Source: Plasmopara viticola (taxonomy: Eukaryota; Oomycota; Peronosporomycetes; Peronosporales; Peronosporaceae). Taken from it: 64,000 bases of DNA. This document shows positions 11,593 through 22,300 of the stretch, piece by piece. Within the stretch, counting starts at the first letter, position 1. The number at the start of each line of letters is the position of its first letter. Under the pieces are notes generated by a model that was given only the letters and a program-made list of their open reading frames with translations, searched no databases and was not told where the DNA came from. The DNA lies in the NCBI GenBank assembly GCA_001695595.3, contig MBPM02000005.1:248001-312000 (forward strand), written 5' to 3'. Position numbers and translations under genes: made by a program.

Positions 11593-12814
11593 TCAAAGAC
11601 ACGGTCGATTCCGTTTTCGCCTTAAGTAGAAAATAATGAATCGAAAACACTGAACATAATTGACCGGTGAAACTGCCGTAAGCTTATCGTAAACTTCATG
11701 GGGCGAACGACCGTCCATGAGCCACTGGTGATTTTGTTGCAATCGATAAGATGCGTCAATCATCCCGTCTACAAAGCGCTTGGACTGACTCGAGGGCAAT
11801 AGCCTTGCCACCCACATCTTTCTCTGCACTTGAATACAATTGGCAATACCGGAGCCAATGAACAATTACGTCATTATTTGCTACAACAAGATCCAAAGAG
11901 TTTGCATACAATTCAGGCGATGGCGGCGTCGCCTTTTTTTGTAAACATTTGCAATAGAAATCTCCTGCTCCGCTATGGTCTTTAGCTCGCCTGCAATCTT
12001 TGCAACATTCGAATTCAGACTTATACTCGCAGACGTAAAGAGTTCCATCAGCTCGTCAACGGATTTCTGACCCTTCAACATGTCCATGATTGGAAAGAAA
12101 AACTTTTGCTGCTCAACGACATTGAATTCAGGAACGCGCGCTTCGAATTGTCGGTACATACCGGTATACTTAAGCCACTCGACAAACGGCTCGATCTTGA
12201 CATTTGCGTCACACAGTAAGGGAAACACTTGGTTAGGCGTTTGTTTATACTTGAGCAATTTAGCAAATATCGCTCGTTTGTCGCCAGGTCTCGAGAGCAT
12301 GTAGACGAGCATGTTTGTCCCTAATTCGTACGTCTCGTGACGGAGTTGCAGCTCGAGAAATAGACCCGCGAGCTGGTCGTCCGACCTAGACTTGTGCAGT
12401 AAATTGTAGGCCTTTTCGGCAGGATATGCATATGCGCCTTTCTTACTCCGGACCTTGGCAATGTACTTGAACCACATTTTGAGTCGCATACTCCTTTCCA
12501 CGGATCCACTTGCGTCCTTCACAAGAAGCAGGTGGTACATGGTTGTTGGACTGACATTAAGCGTGTCTGCTGCCTTGTAAGCGAAATCGTGAAGCGTTGA
12601 GGTGATCGATCTCGCTTCCTGAGCGCTGTCACTCTGACCATTCGTGCTATTCGCAAGGGCAGAAAAGTTTTGTAACCTTCGGCTCGAGAGCGCCGTGCTC
12701 TCGTCGGCGCGAGGATCAATGAGTGCTTTTGTCGGACTGACTTCGTCCGATTCCTTGAAGCGGCCAACGCTCTTGCTAAGCGCCTAGCAAGCGCTGAGTC
12801 GAAGCAACACAAGA
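11593..12814 (-). pseudogene. WY-repeat secreted effector relic, main part
   Basis: This is a disrupted paralogue of the intact gene at 17718-19337. From 12783 down to 11881 one frame is open. It shows the same order of landmarks as the intact protein: a KESDEV segment near the N terminus, an RRLQ tetrapeptide where an RxLR motif would sit, then WY units with WFKYIAKV and FVEWLKYTGMYRQF. A one-base frameshift falls in the run of seven T residues near 11934-11940. The homology then continues in another frame with HWLRYCQLY, the counterpart of QWLRYCQAY, and shifts again before HQWLMDGRSPHEVYDKL. An in-frame TAG sits at 12784-12786, within or just after the former signal peptide. The first codons are cut off by the Copia LTR at 12815 and reappear at 17170-17197. 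The gene is dead by insertion, stop and frameshifts. Confidence 0.85.
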
Positions 12815-12955
12815 TGTTAGAGAATCGACGCCTCGACCAGCAACTACATATCGGTAAGTACTGGTTACTGCAATCAGTTGATGATTATTTAAAGGTAGCA
12901 CTTATAAATATATTTACTTTTGCATTTTGCTAATAGTGCCCAAGTAACTTTTTCA
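12815..12955 (+). repeat. Copia left LTR
   Basis: Matches 17029-17169 at 136 of 141 positions. It begins TGTTAGAGAATCG and ends CTTTTTCA. Confidence 0.88.
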
Positions 12956-12962
12956 ATTGGTT

Positions 12963-13757
12963 ATGAGCCCGAGCCCCGCCGACTCTGCCTTCCCACCCCC
13001 TGACTCTGCCTTCGCCACCATGAACGCGTCTACGCCAAGCCGGATTAACAAGTTTGACGGCACCAACTTACACAACTGGAAATTCAAGATGCAGATGGTA
13101 TTGGAGGAGAAAGATCTGTGGGACGTGGCAAGTGGCGAGATTAAGTTGGAGCAATGCGTCACTTCGCTGGACCAAGGAACCTATAAAAGGAAGTCCCGCA
13201 AGGCGCTTGCGATCATCTGTCTCGCGATGGAAGATTCGCTGCTGCCACTGGTTCGTTCTGCGACTGGCGCGCATGATGCATGGTCAAGGCTCGAAGGACA
13301 TTTCGAGAAGAAGAGCCTCGCCAATCGACTCTTCCTTCGTCGACGTTTCCTGACAGCAACAATGGATGAAGATGATGATGTGCTCTAGCACATTATCAAG
13401 TTAAAGACACTAGCGGAGCAGCTTGATGCGATCGGGGCTCCGGTTAGCGAGGACGACTTGGTTATCACGCTTCTGAGTAATTTGAGTGAATCGTACCAAT
13501 TTCTCATCACGGCACTAGAGTCACGTGCTGATTCATTGACTTGGGAGCTCGTGACGTCTCGGGTACTACATGAAGACATGAAGAGCAAGGAACAGGGTGG
13601 CGGCATCGATGGAGCCGCGCACAACCAAGGGCAAGCGTTCATGGCTACTAATAACAACAAGCGCAAAGGCGTCTTGTGCAGGCAAAGAAAGTGGGTCTTG
13701 CCATTACCGTGGGGAACAAGGTCATTGGATTGCCAAATGTCCCGCTCGAATTCGTGA
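12963..13757 (+). pseudogene. Copia Gag, with internal stop
   Basis: The frame starting with an ATG at 12963 contains INKFDGTNLHNWKFKMQMVL, the characteristic start of Copia Gag (UBN2 family), followed by DAWSRLEGHF and, beyond a TAG at 13386-13388, LLSNLSESYQFLITAL. The CCHC zinc knuckle is read in the next frame (around 13699-13740) as CHYRGEQGHWIAKC. Its second zinc ligand, normally Cys, is Arg here (CGT at 13708-13710). The stop, the frame change and the lost ligand show that Gag is not functional. Confidence 0.8.
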
Positions 13758-14253
13758 TAATGCGGAGCGGCAAAGGCCACCGCGTGCGAATGTTGCACAA
13801 GTTGAAGATGTTTCTAGCGACTTTCTATTTTCGGTGGGTGGTGACACAAGTGCTACCAAGTCAAGCAGTGTTTGGCTGGTAGACTCGGGTGCAACTCAGC
13901 ATAGGACGTACTCGAAAGAGTATATGATCAACTACAAGGTCATGTTTCCGGTGAACGTACACCTTGCTGATGACGGTATTGTTCAAGCGGTTGGAACGGG
14001 TGACATAGTTATATCAATGCAAACACCACGTGGAATCAAGAAAGATGTACTTACAAGTGTGTGGCACATTCCGAAACTACTGCGAAATTTGTTTTCAGTG
14101 GACCGTTTTACGAAATATGTCGGACCAGTTACCTTTGAGCGAGATGGTTGCTTTGCAAATGCAAAAGGTTTGCGATGGCAGCTTGGTGCTCGCGAAGAAG
14201 GGGTTTGTTCAAGCTCTGCATGGCACCAATTCCAGCTGAGATGGCAAATGTGA
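13758..14253 (+). pseudogene. Copia aspartic protease region
   Basis: The frame continues from the zinc knuckle into WLVDSGATQH, the DSG active-site signature of Copia proteases. It is followed by VHLADDGIVQAVGTGDI and WHIPKLLRNLFSVDRF, the conserved downstream part. The frame is lost near 14165. The GAG-pre-integrase segment (YLWHLRLGHIGFSGLEAIVK) then appears in a different frame at 14223-14390. Confidence 0.8.
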
Positions 14254-14271
14254 CAACTTCGATGGGATGCC

Positions 14272-15294
14272 ATGGGGACACCAATTCGTACCTCTGGCAC
14301 CTTCGACTTGGCCACATTGGCTTTAGTGGATTGGAAGCCATTGTTAAGAAAAACTATGGAACTGGTATTGACATTGCGTCTTTTAAGTAGTGGGAGGCGT
14401 GTGACGGATGTTCGCTTGGCAAACAAACGCGTACAAGCTACATCAAATCATCACCTAACCGTGCGAAACAAGTGCTGGAGGTTCATTCACAGTGATGTTT
14501 GTGGCCCTATGCAGACGCCTACTTTTAGTGGAAAGCGATATTTCGTTACATTTATTGACGACAAGTCACACTTTTGCATAGTATGCTTGCTGCGCAACAA
14601 ATCTGAAGTTGCTACCAAGTTTGCTGAATATGTCGCGCTTGCTGAAACGCAGACCGGATATCGAGTAAAGTCGCTTTGCAGTGACAATGGTGGAGAATGT
14701 ACATCGCACAGAATGGCCAAGTTTTGCAGTGACCGGGGAATCGCTCAAAAGTTCACCCTGTCGTACACACCACAGCTGAATGGAGTGGCTGAGCGCATGA
14801 ACCGAACGTTGGTTGAGTGCGCGAGGTGCATGATGGAACACGCTGGATTACCAAAAGTTTACTGGGGCGAAGCAGTCATGACCGCTGCATTCCTAAAAAA
14901 AAGTCCTACACGCGCTGGCTCTCACGACAAGTCACCTCACCAAAGTTGGACCGGTAAAAAGCCATTGCTGGCAAACCTTAAGGTGTTTGGTTGCCACGCA
15001 TTTGTCACGGTTCCCAAAGAAAAACGCACCAAATTTGATGCAAGGTCGGTACGCTGTCGCTTTATCGGTTATTCCGAGCATGAAAAAGCGTATCGTTTTG
15101 AGGAACTACAAACTCGTCGTGTGCTAGTCAGTCGCGATGCCAAGTTTATGGAAATGGTCTTTGATACTGGGAAGCGTGATCACTGCAATGAAGAGGTTGT
15201 CATCGAAGATGTCGAAAGAACTGATGAAGAATCACAAGGAGAAGAGGCAACTTCTTCCGATGTTGACATTGAGGTGGGCAGGACACGTCACTAA
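14272..15294 (+). pseudogene. Copia integrase
   Basis: This open frame carries the retroviral-type integrase core. The first Asp is in FIHSDVCGPM, the second in LCSDNGGECTSH and the Glu in LNGVAERMNRTLVECARCMM. It is followed by WTGKKPLLANLKVFGCHAFV and the RCRFIGYSEHEKAYR segment typical of Copia. The preceding zinc-binding segment (CDGCSLGKQTR) is in another frame with a stop at about 14388. The core residues are intact although the polyprotein is broken. The first 50 or so codons of this frame are out of phase with the real protein. Confidence 0.85.
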
Positions 15295-15550
15295 CAAAAT
15301 GAATCGCTTGAGAAAGCAACAGAAATTCAAGAATTAAGCGACATACAACCTTCAGCAAAGGTCGTGGACTTAAAGAGATGTCGGCAGCAGCACAAGATTG
15401 CTTTAATGTTGAGGCGGCCTACGCCATGGATTCAATGGGATAAATGCCGACTTCATTCAAGTCGGCTATGAATCCAGTGACGCGGTAAAGTGGAAGGAAG
15501 CCTGTGATTCGGAAGTTAAGTCCCTGCATAAAAATCAAACTTAGGAGATT

Positions 15551-16426
15551 GTGCCATTGCCAAAAGGACGCAAGGCGATTGGATGCAGATGGGTTTTTCG
15601 TGTGAAAGAGAATCAAGACGGGGAAGTTGAAAGGTTCAAGGCTCGTCTTGTTGCTAAAGGCTTCTCACACAAGTACGGCATTGACTATGATGAAACGTTT
15701 ACACCGGTGGCGAAGTTTACATCAATTCGGATCCTTCTTAGTCTTGCTGCCAAATACAGCCTCACACTGCATCAAATGGACGTCAAGACTGCGTTTCTTA
15801 ACGGACTGTTGGATGAAGACATATACATGGAGCAATCGGACGGCTTTGTGAATCAAGAGCACCCGGATATCGTTTGCAAGCTCAAGCGGTCACTATACGG
15901 CCTAAAACAGTCACCTCGCATGTGGAACAAAACCATCGACGAGTTCATGCTTAAGCTTGGGTTCAAGAAGTGTGAGTCAGACCACTGCATTTACTTGATG
16001 CGAAAGGACCAAGCCATGATCTTTGTGGCTCTTTACGTTGATGATTTAGTGCTTGCAAGCAGCAGTGTCAAGATTCTTCAAAATACCAAGCAAGCATTAA
16101 GTGATCGATTGTAGATGACTGATATCGGCCAGCTCAAGTTTTTCCTCGGAATTGAAATTGAGCAAGACAAGACAAGTGGAGCTATTTCGATGCGAAAGAA
16201 TAAGTTTGCAAGTGACATTTTGCGCAATTTTAAGATGGATGCCAGTAACCCGGTCAACACACCTCAAGATCCAGGCCTCAAACTGACAAAAAATATGTGT
16301 GAAGACGGTTGTAAGCACGACGTGATCATGGCTGGAGTCTCCTATCGAAATGCAGTAGGGTGCATCATGTATCTCATGGTATGTACTCGACCAGAATTCA
16401 CGGCAGCAGTGGGAGTACTCAGCTAA
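15551..16426 (+). pseudogene. Copia reverse transcriptase, with internal stop
   Basis: The sequence starts with the RVT_2 signature KAIGCRWVFRVKEN and continues with FKARLVAKGFSHKYGIDYDE, LHQMDVKTAFLNGLLDEDIY and KRSLYGLKQSPRMW. The catalytic site is LYVDDLVLA. A TAG at 16112-16114 interrupts it. The same frame resumes with MTDIGQLKFFLGIEIEQD and runs to a second stop near 16424. The catalytic Asp pair is intact but the protein is split. Confidence 0.9.
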
Positions 16427-16609
16427 TTTGCAGCAGATCCATGTCCTACTCATTGGCAAGCGCTCAAGCGGGTCTCCAGGTACATTCAAGGGACAAGGAC
16501 ACATGGTATTGGAATCCAACCGGGCTGCGATGATGGACTTCGAGGTTTCACGGATGCAGATTGGGCTGGAGGTATTGCAACAAGAAGAAGCACGAGCGGC
16601 TATGCGTTT

Positions 16610-17026
16610 ATGATAAACGGCGGATGCATCAGCTGGAGAAGCAAGAAGCAGCGTACGGTGGCGCTGTCATCTACTGAAGCTGAATACATGGCGTTGTCGG
16701 AGGCAACACAAGAGGCTATATGGCTAAAGGCTTTCTTGTGCGAATTGGGTGAGTTGACAACTAATGAAGCGGTTATAGTTTACGAGGACAATCAAGGCTC
16801 CGTTGCATTGGCCAAGAACCCGGAAATTCACAAGCGCACCAAGCACATCGACATTCGTTATCATTTTGTTCGTGAAAAGGTAGAAGATGGCCAAGTGGTG
16901 TTGCAGTATTGCTCAACAAAAGACATGATGGCCGACATGATGACCAAGCCAATCAGTGCTGTGCAGTTTCAAAATCTCCGGAACAAGTTGGGCATCAAGT
17001 CGCCAAGTGCTGACGAGTCGAGTGGG
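16610..17026 (+). pseudogene. Copia RNase H
   Basis: The frame reads GGCISWRSKKQRTVALSSTE then AEYMALSEATQEAIWLKAFL, the classical Copia RNase H core. KRTKHIDIRYHFVREKVEDG and DMMADMMTKPISAVQFQNLR complete the C terminus. The upstream part (ADWAGGIATRRSTSGYAF) lies in a different frame at about 16550-16610, so there is another frameshift. The frame runs into the right LTR. Confidence 0.85.
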
Positions 17027-17028
17027 AG

Positions 17029-17169
17029 TGTTGGAGAATCGACGCCTCGACCAGCAACTACATATCGGTAAGTACCGGTATCTGCAATCAGTTGATGACT
17101 ATTTAAAGGTAGCACTTATAAATATATTTACTTTTGCATTTTGCTAATAGTGCCCAAGTAACTTTTTCA
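17029..17169 (+). repeat. Copia right LTR
   Basis: Partner of 12815-12955, with five differences in 141 bases (about 96% identity). It is preceded by the purine tract GAGTGGGAG. Confidence 0.88.
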
Positions 17170-17197
17170 ATTTAATACATAACCAAACATGCAAGCG
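17170..17197 (-). pseudogene. Detached start of the effector relic
   Basis: On the minus strand an ATG at 17197 opens MRLHVWLCI, which aligns with MRLQSWLCL, the start of the intact effector at 19337. The next base is the outer edge of the Copia LTR. The sequence just upstream of this ATG also resembles the sequence upstream of 19337. This small piece is therefore the first nine codons of the relic at 11593-12814, now 4.4 kb away from the rest. Confidence 0.8.
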
Positions 17198-17717
17198 CAT
17201 CGTTGCTGATCAAAGAAGGAATGCGAAGGACGAGCAAGGCGCGCTCGATGGGTGACTTGTTGAACCAATCAAATTATTGCGGTATACGGTCCATGGTTGC
17301 ACTGTTTTTTACTGGCTTTGAGACATTAATGCGCAGTTGTATGACAGCGCTTAGTTGGTTTAAGTGTATTGCGAAAGCACGTCTGATTGTTAAATCTTAA
17401 GTCGGTCCGGTACGGCCCTTTTTATTGAGGTAATTTATATAAGTGTACCACACCACGTGGTGTCCCCCTACACAAAATAAACATGGAAGTTCCTGAGACG
17501 TCAAATAGACGCTATCAAAGAAGTGGTGAGCAAGTTGATCTCGACATGTCAAGTTGTGAGACCCGATTCATGTTTTGATCCTCCATTTACTACAAATAAA
17601 TTTATCTTATCAAAGGCTCGAGACGTCTGACCACTGGCTTGAGCACGATTCCGATATAATGCGCAAAACCCGTCCCATTACGCTGCCTCGAAGTACTAGA
17701 AACCCGGCAAGTGGAGG
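17198..17717. other. Intergenic stretch between effector copies
   Basis: The part nearest 17198 is the former promoter side of the effector relic, similar to the region upstream of 19337. The remainder up to the intact effector's stop shows no gene. Confidence 0.5.
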
Positions 17718-19337
17718 TCACACTTTGTTTCGCGAGAAGGGGAGATGCACTGTATTGGTCATTCGATCATAATACGCAGCGTAGCTCTGCGCCGTGCGAC
17801 GGTAGCGATCATCGCCGCCGGGATCAAGCGCTTTCAGCTCTGCTGTGATTCTATCCGGATTCAAGTCGTTTCGCATCCACTCTTGGAAGATCTCATTTTG
17901 CAGTCGTTTGGCAGTGATTTTGATGCCTTTAATGTTTTTCATTGGCTCAAAGTAGACAGCATCCTCGAAATTTAAAGGGTAGAAGGGTTTTCCCGAGGCT
18001 TGGAGGTCCTTGAACGTGACGATGGACATTGTTTTGGATTCGTACGACCGAATGTAGCGGAGCCACGGAATCAGGAGCGCATCTTCGCGATAATTATCCT
18101 TCCAGAGCATATCGTACACTTGGCTCGGCGTCATTTCCTGCTTGAGCCATTTCTCGTTCGCACGTGCCCATACGGATGCTAACGACATCTTCTCGGCAAA
18201 TTTCTCCAAACCCGGCGCTTCTCGCACGGATTGAAACAGCGATGGCAATTGATCAACCAACACTTTTCGTGTCACCACGTCCAAGACCATTTGCTGCAAA
18301 ATGGCGTCGTTGATAATGATGGGGTTGCCAGCCTTGTCCCTCGCCACTTTTGGATAGGCTTGGCAATACCGGAGCCATTGCAGAAAGCTCGACGAGACGT
18401 CGACTCGAAGATTGACGTCGTTAGCAAACTTTTCCACCGACGGCGGCTTCTTTTCGCTGAGTGCTTTTTGAATCATCTCCTCCTGTTTTGCAATGTTCCT
18501 CAGCTCGCTTGCGAGCTTACGGGCATCCTTACCGCGAAAATGGGACCAATGGAAATGGTGCATTAGCTGCTTCGTTGATCGTTCATACTTCAACATGTTG
18601 TAGAGCGGATAGAGAAATTTCTGCTTTGAAATAATGTCGTTGCTGATACGTAGGCGGTACTCCCCGGTATACTTGATCCACTGATTGAACCGATCGGCTT
18701 GGAAACTTGAGCCATGTAGATTCATGATTGTAAACACTTGCTGGGGGGTCACATCATACAAAAGCAACACTTGCCGGGTTTCTCTCCTCGTGGTCGGGTT
18801 GGTGAGCATACGTGTCAGTAAACGGTTGGCTAAATGATACGTCTTGACCTCTGTCCGAAGAGTTAAAAACAGTCGCGTTTGCTGCTCAATAGACTTGCCT
18901 TTAAGCAACTCGAAGACGACGCTATCCATGTCTCGCTTTGGTTTTTTCCGTTGCAGCTTGGCAGTGTATTCAAACCACTTGCGGATGCGCACGCTTTTGC
19001 TCAAATCCTTGTCCACTTTTGCCAACCGAAAGAAACGAAACATGGTCTTGGGATCGACGTTTAGCGTGGCTGCCATCCCGTAAATCGTGTCGTGAACAGT
19101 CGAGGTGAAAGTTCTTGCTTCACTGGTCTTGCTCTCAAACGTGCTCGTGCCTCTCTCCGGTACATCCATGCCTAATTCTTCTCTTTCGGAAAGGGCGCGG
19201 TTCACGTACGAAGGAGGATCAGACTCAGTGTCGAGATGGACCTCATCCGAGTCTTTCAAGTGGCCCGCGACGACGCTGCGCATGAATTGAGCGCTGACGC
19301 CAATGAGCAAAAGACACAACCATGATTGCAGACGCAT
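17718..19337 (-). CDS. Secreted WY-repeat (LWY-type) effector protein
   Basis: A 539-aa protein. The start at 19337 (MRLQSWLCLLLIGVSAQF) is preferred over an in-frame ATG at 19403 because it opens directly with a hydrophobic signal peptide and because the dead paralogue begins at the same place. RALS at residues 47-50 followed by EREE at 51-54 occupies the position of an RxLR-EER motif but is degenerate. The rest is helical with repeated WY units: RKWFEYTAKL, FNQWIKYTGEYR, FLQWLRYCQAY and IPWLRYIRSYE, each preceded by a hydrophobic helix such as TPQQVFTIM or TPSQVYDML. Families of this kind in Peronosporales are secreted and act inside host cells. The host target cannot be told from sequence. 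There is no intron. It belongs to a tandem pair whose other member was destroyed by a Copia insertion. Confidence 0.88.
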   Translation of the reverse strand: MRLQSWLCLLLIGVSAQFMRSVVAGHLKDSDEVHLDTESDPPSYVNRALSEREELGMDVPERGTSTFESKTSEARTFTSTVHDTIYGMAATLNVDPKTMFRFFRLAKVDKDLSKSVRIRKWFEYTAKLQRKKPKRDMDSVVFELLKGKSIEQQTRLFLTLRTEVKTYHLANRLLTRMLTNPTTRRETRQVLLLYDVTPQQVFTIMNLHGSSFQADRFNQWIKYTGEYRLRISNDIISKQKFLYPLYNMLKYERSTKQLMHHFHWSHFRGKDARKLASELRNIAKQEEMIQKALSEKKPPSVEKFANDVNLRVDVSSSFLQWLRYCQAYPKVARDKAGNPIIINDAILQQMVLDVVTRKVLVDQLPSLFQSVREAPGLEKFAEKMSLASVWARANEKWLKQEMTPSQVYDMLWKDNYREDALLIPWLRYIRSYESKTMSIVTFKDLQASGKPFYPLNFEDAVYFEPMKNIKGIKITAKRLQNEIFQEWMRNDLNPDRITAELKALDPGGDDRYRRTAQSYAAYYDRMTNTVHLPFSRNKV

Positions 19338-22300
19338 TAGGGCTCGATTGATCTCAAAAAGCCTTGAGTGGAACGAGGGGAATACGGATGTGACTCTGGC
19401 CATCGATTACGATACCAGCTTTTGTGTGGGACATTTATTGGGACCGTCTGGAAAAATCTTCGACTCTATTTCGATCGACCAGATATCAAAACAAGTATAA
19501 GCCTGAAGATAATTCTTCACGATGGGGGCCCTCAGACCAATGGTTTTCTTCTATGATGCACTGTATATTCAATGACGACAAGTATAGCGTGGCATCTGTT
19601 CTCCGACTATAGGACTTAATTATGTATAGCGAACTAAACATGCGGCGATGTTAAGCAGAGAGACATTGCCATACTCGCTCTGCAAACCAGCTCTGTCCCC
19701 ATTCAATTATAAAGCTTGGTATACTAGACGATGCGATGGGTTTGTATGCGGCTGATTGGCTGTATTTGATGTACTTACACTTTGAGCTAAAACTGATTCT
19801 GTAATGGGCTCGGTGTCCATCACTTCAACGAATGTAGTATGGTAGAATCGAATGAAATGCTGATATAGAGTTGTAATAAAAAACGAATACTATTGTATTA
19901 AAAAAAATGTATCAGTCTTGAAATTGCAATTTATTGCACACCTCAAGACCGTGAAACGGTCATCGTATATCTTCCTCCACGCCGCCTTTGTGCAACGTGC
20001 TGTGTGATGTCGTCGCGTCTGTTAGCTCATTTTGACTAATCCTACGCTCACGCAGGTAGATCGTCTGCCTGCGGCCCAGTACCGCTCTGATTAATGCCCG
20101 CCCACTTACTTTATATGGCTTTCACGAACCTTGCTCGCAGACATTCACACGTAAGCGCTGGCAAATTCTAGAAATTGTCGTAAGCAACAAGTTATTCTCA
20201 TTTGATTTTTATGTTGTCTCAGGACACAACACTCTTTGGTGAGGTAGTTTTACAAAAGAGTGCTCGGTTTTTAGCCTAGTCGGCCAGGTAAGAAAGTTCA
20301 AATGCCTCGTGCACATCATCATCAGTAACCAAAGCCACCCAAGTGGCCACTACCATCTCCTTAATTCAAAAAGAAGGTTTTCTTTTTCTAGGTGGATAGC
20401 CTTGAACATTAACGGTTAAGACTCCACATTGGGCGTTACCACCGAAGATATCGAAATCTGTGATTCCGAAGCACTAGTGCCTAAGCTTTTCTCGTGGAGC
20501 TCGAATGCCGCGATACGTTTGAGCAGGAGTGATATAAAATGTAGCAGCCATGGACGCCAGTAGATCTTCCAAGTAGTGCGACTTGCGCATCCGGCAGACG
20601 TAGAAAGCTGGCTCGTTCCATTCCGTAATGTCCACCGACGATGACCCCAGCTATCTGTAGTGGAGGTAAAAACTATGAAAGAGACATTGAAGTCACTTTT
20701 TCAGAAAAGAGCGGCCATAGACAGGATAATTTCTCCGAAAAATCGTTGAGGGGCCCTACTTTTTGGCCAGTCCCAATCGAAACTAGAGAGTCAGCGTAAA
20801 GCAAAATTTGCTGCTTAATATGTAACAAACACAGCCTCGTGATCCGTGCCTGCCCGGAATGGGTTTGATTAAGTGAACATTTGTCTCTCCCAAGGGCTTT
20901 GAATTTGTTGACAAAGGATGCGTCGTAGGAGCCATTAAAACGCTGGTCGCCAGCCCGCATGATGGGTGAGACCATGGAAACTTAGCTCTCGGGAGCTTAA
21001 TGGCTTTTAAAAGAGAAACATACACTTATAGATGTACACGCAGGTAGACAAATGTATTTGACAAACAAATCCGGTTTTGGTAGACTCCAGCGTGTCGTCA
21101 GAATACGCGCGCCGGCAATCAATTGATGTCAACCAAGTAAAAGGTTGGATTTATAAAGGAAAGGCTACGAATTTGAGTCGATCTTGCAGTTCTACTAGGG
21201 ATGGCTAGTAGGTAGGTTGAGTCGGAATAGACCTGACTGTAGAATTTAGGGGCTTTGCCAGCACATGTCCTTACCTATGACGTAGTCCTGGGCATCTTAT
21301 GGCTAGTAAAGCAAAGTCCCCGATCGGTTAGCCAACAAGGTCATATCATCCTTCCCCAACCTCGCGCAACAGGACTTCGGATAGTCGTATATCCGCCCCA
21401 TTGTGCATACACCTATTTTAAAAGGAAGCCTATGCAAGTATACGCCCGCGATTATATGGTAACTATCGACGGTACTGAACTATCTACAAAGGCAAATGTA
21501 ACATTGTCTTTCTATAGCCGGTCTGAGCGTATTTTCTCCGTCTAAGAAAATGAAAGCCTCTCTTGTTCAACTGACTAGACAAGAATTCACTCATTAGCTT
21601 CGGCTATAACTGCATAGAAGAACCGCTGTAATTATTGCAAAAGTTGCAGGAGACGTTTACGCGCAACACGTGGAGACGATGTGTATCTATTACCGCCAAG
21701 TTAAGCTTTCCCATTTATAGCACGCAATTTTACAAAAGACGCACTGACACCATGCATCGAACTCGTGCCCTAGCATAAATTCGTCTATTTTTTGCTAAAG
21801 GGTTTTTGCCTTATGCATGTGCCTTGACCATTTATTAGCAGCTAATGATGATTGATCATCTTCACATTATGGTGCTTAAGCTAACAAGGAGTCATCATCT
21901 CCTGATATTTATTTTAGGTTTGCTAATGTATTATGCCGAATGTACAAAATCCAGTTGTATTTGCTATTTGGGTAAAGAATAGAGAAAAACTATTTTTTGC
22001 CGATCAAAAGTTTTTTAGCATTTTAAGTACAAGGATGCTCATGGTGGTAGCGGTGCTTAGCAGACCGTGTGGCGGCTGCATCCTTTTATGCAATAAGAGC
22101 GAATGTAACACCGGCGTTGCCAAGCCAATACCAACCTGATATCACATATGAGATAAGTCTACAGAAGTGAAAATCCAATAGTACAAAATCTGATTAAACT
22201 TACTTTGCTTTTTCTTGACACCCGAGCCGCCTGACCATTAGTGAGTGCAGCATGAATTGACAGCGAGGAAAAATGACAACACTAGTACCCACAACAGCTT

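Larger units (their letters stand above)
12815..17169 (+). mobile_element. Ty1/copia LTR retrotransposon
   Basis: The 4,355-bp element has 141-bp LTRs (12815-12955 and 17029-17169) that begin TG and end CA and differ at five positions. A primer-binding-like sequence TGGTTATGAGCCC begins three bases after the left LTR, similar to the initiator-Met tRNA complement used by many Copia elements. A purine tract GAGTGGGAG directly precedes the right LTR. Internally the order is Gag, protease, integrase, reverse transcriptase, RNase H, which defines Ty1/copia. Stops and frameshifts in pol make it non-autonomous. I see no clean 5-bp target duplication (caaga versus attta). The element sits inside the signal-peptide codons of an effector paralogue. 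Confidence 0.9.

Noticed and set aside
19338..19403. Upstream in-frame ATG that would extend the WY effector by 22 residues
   Set aside because: The extension buries the signal peptide, and the paralogue starts at the downstream ATG.
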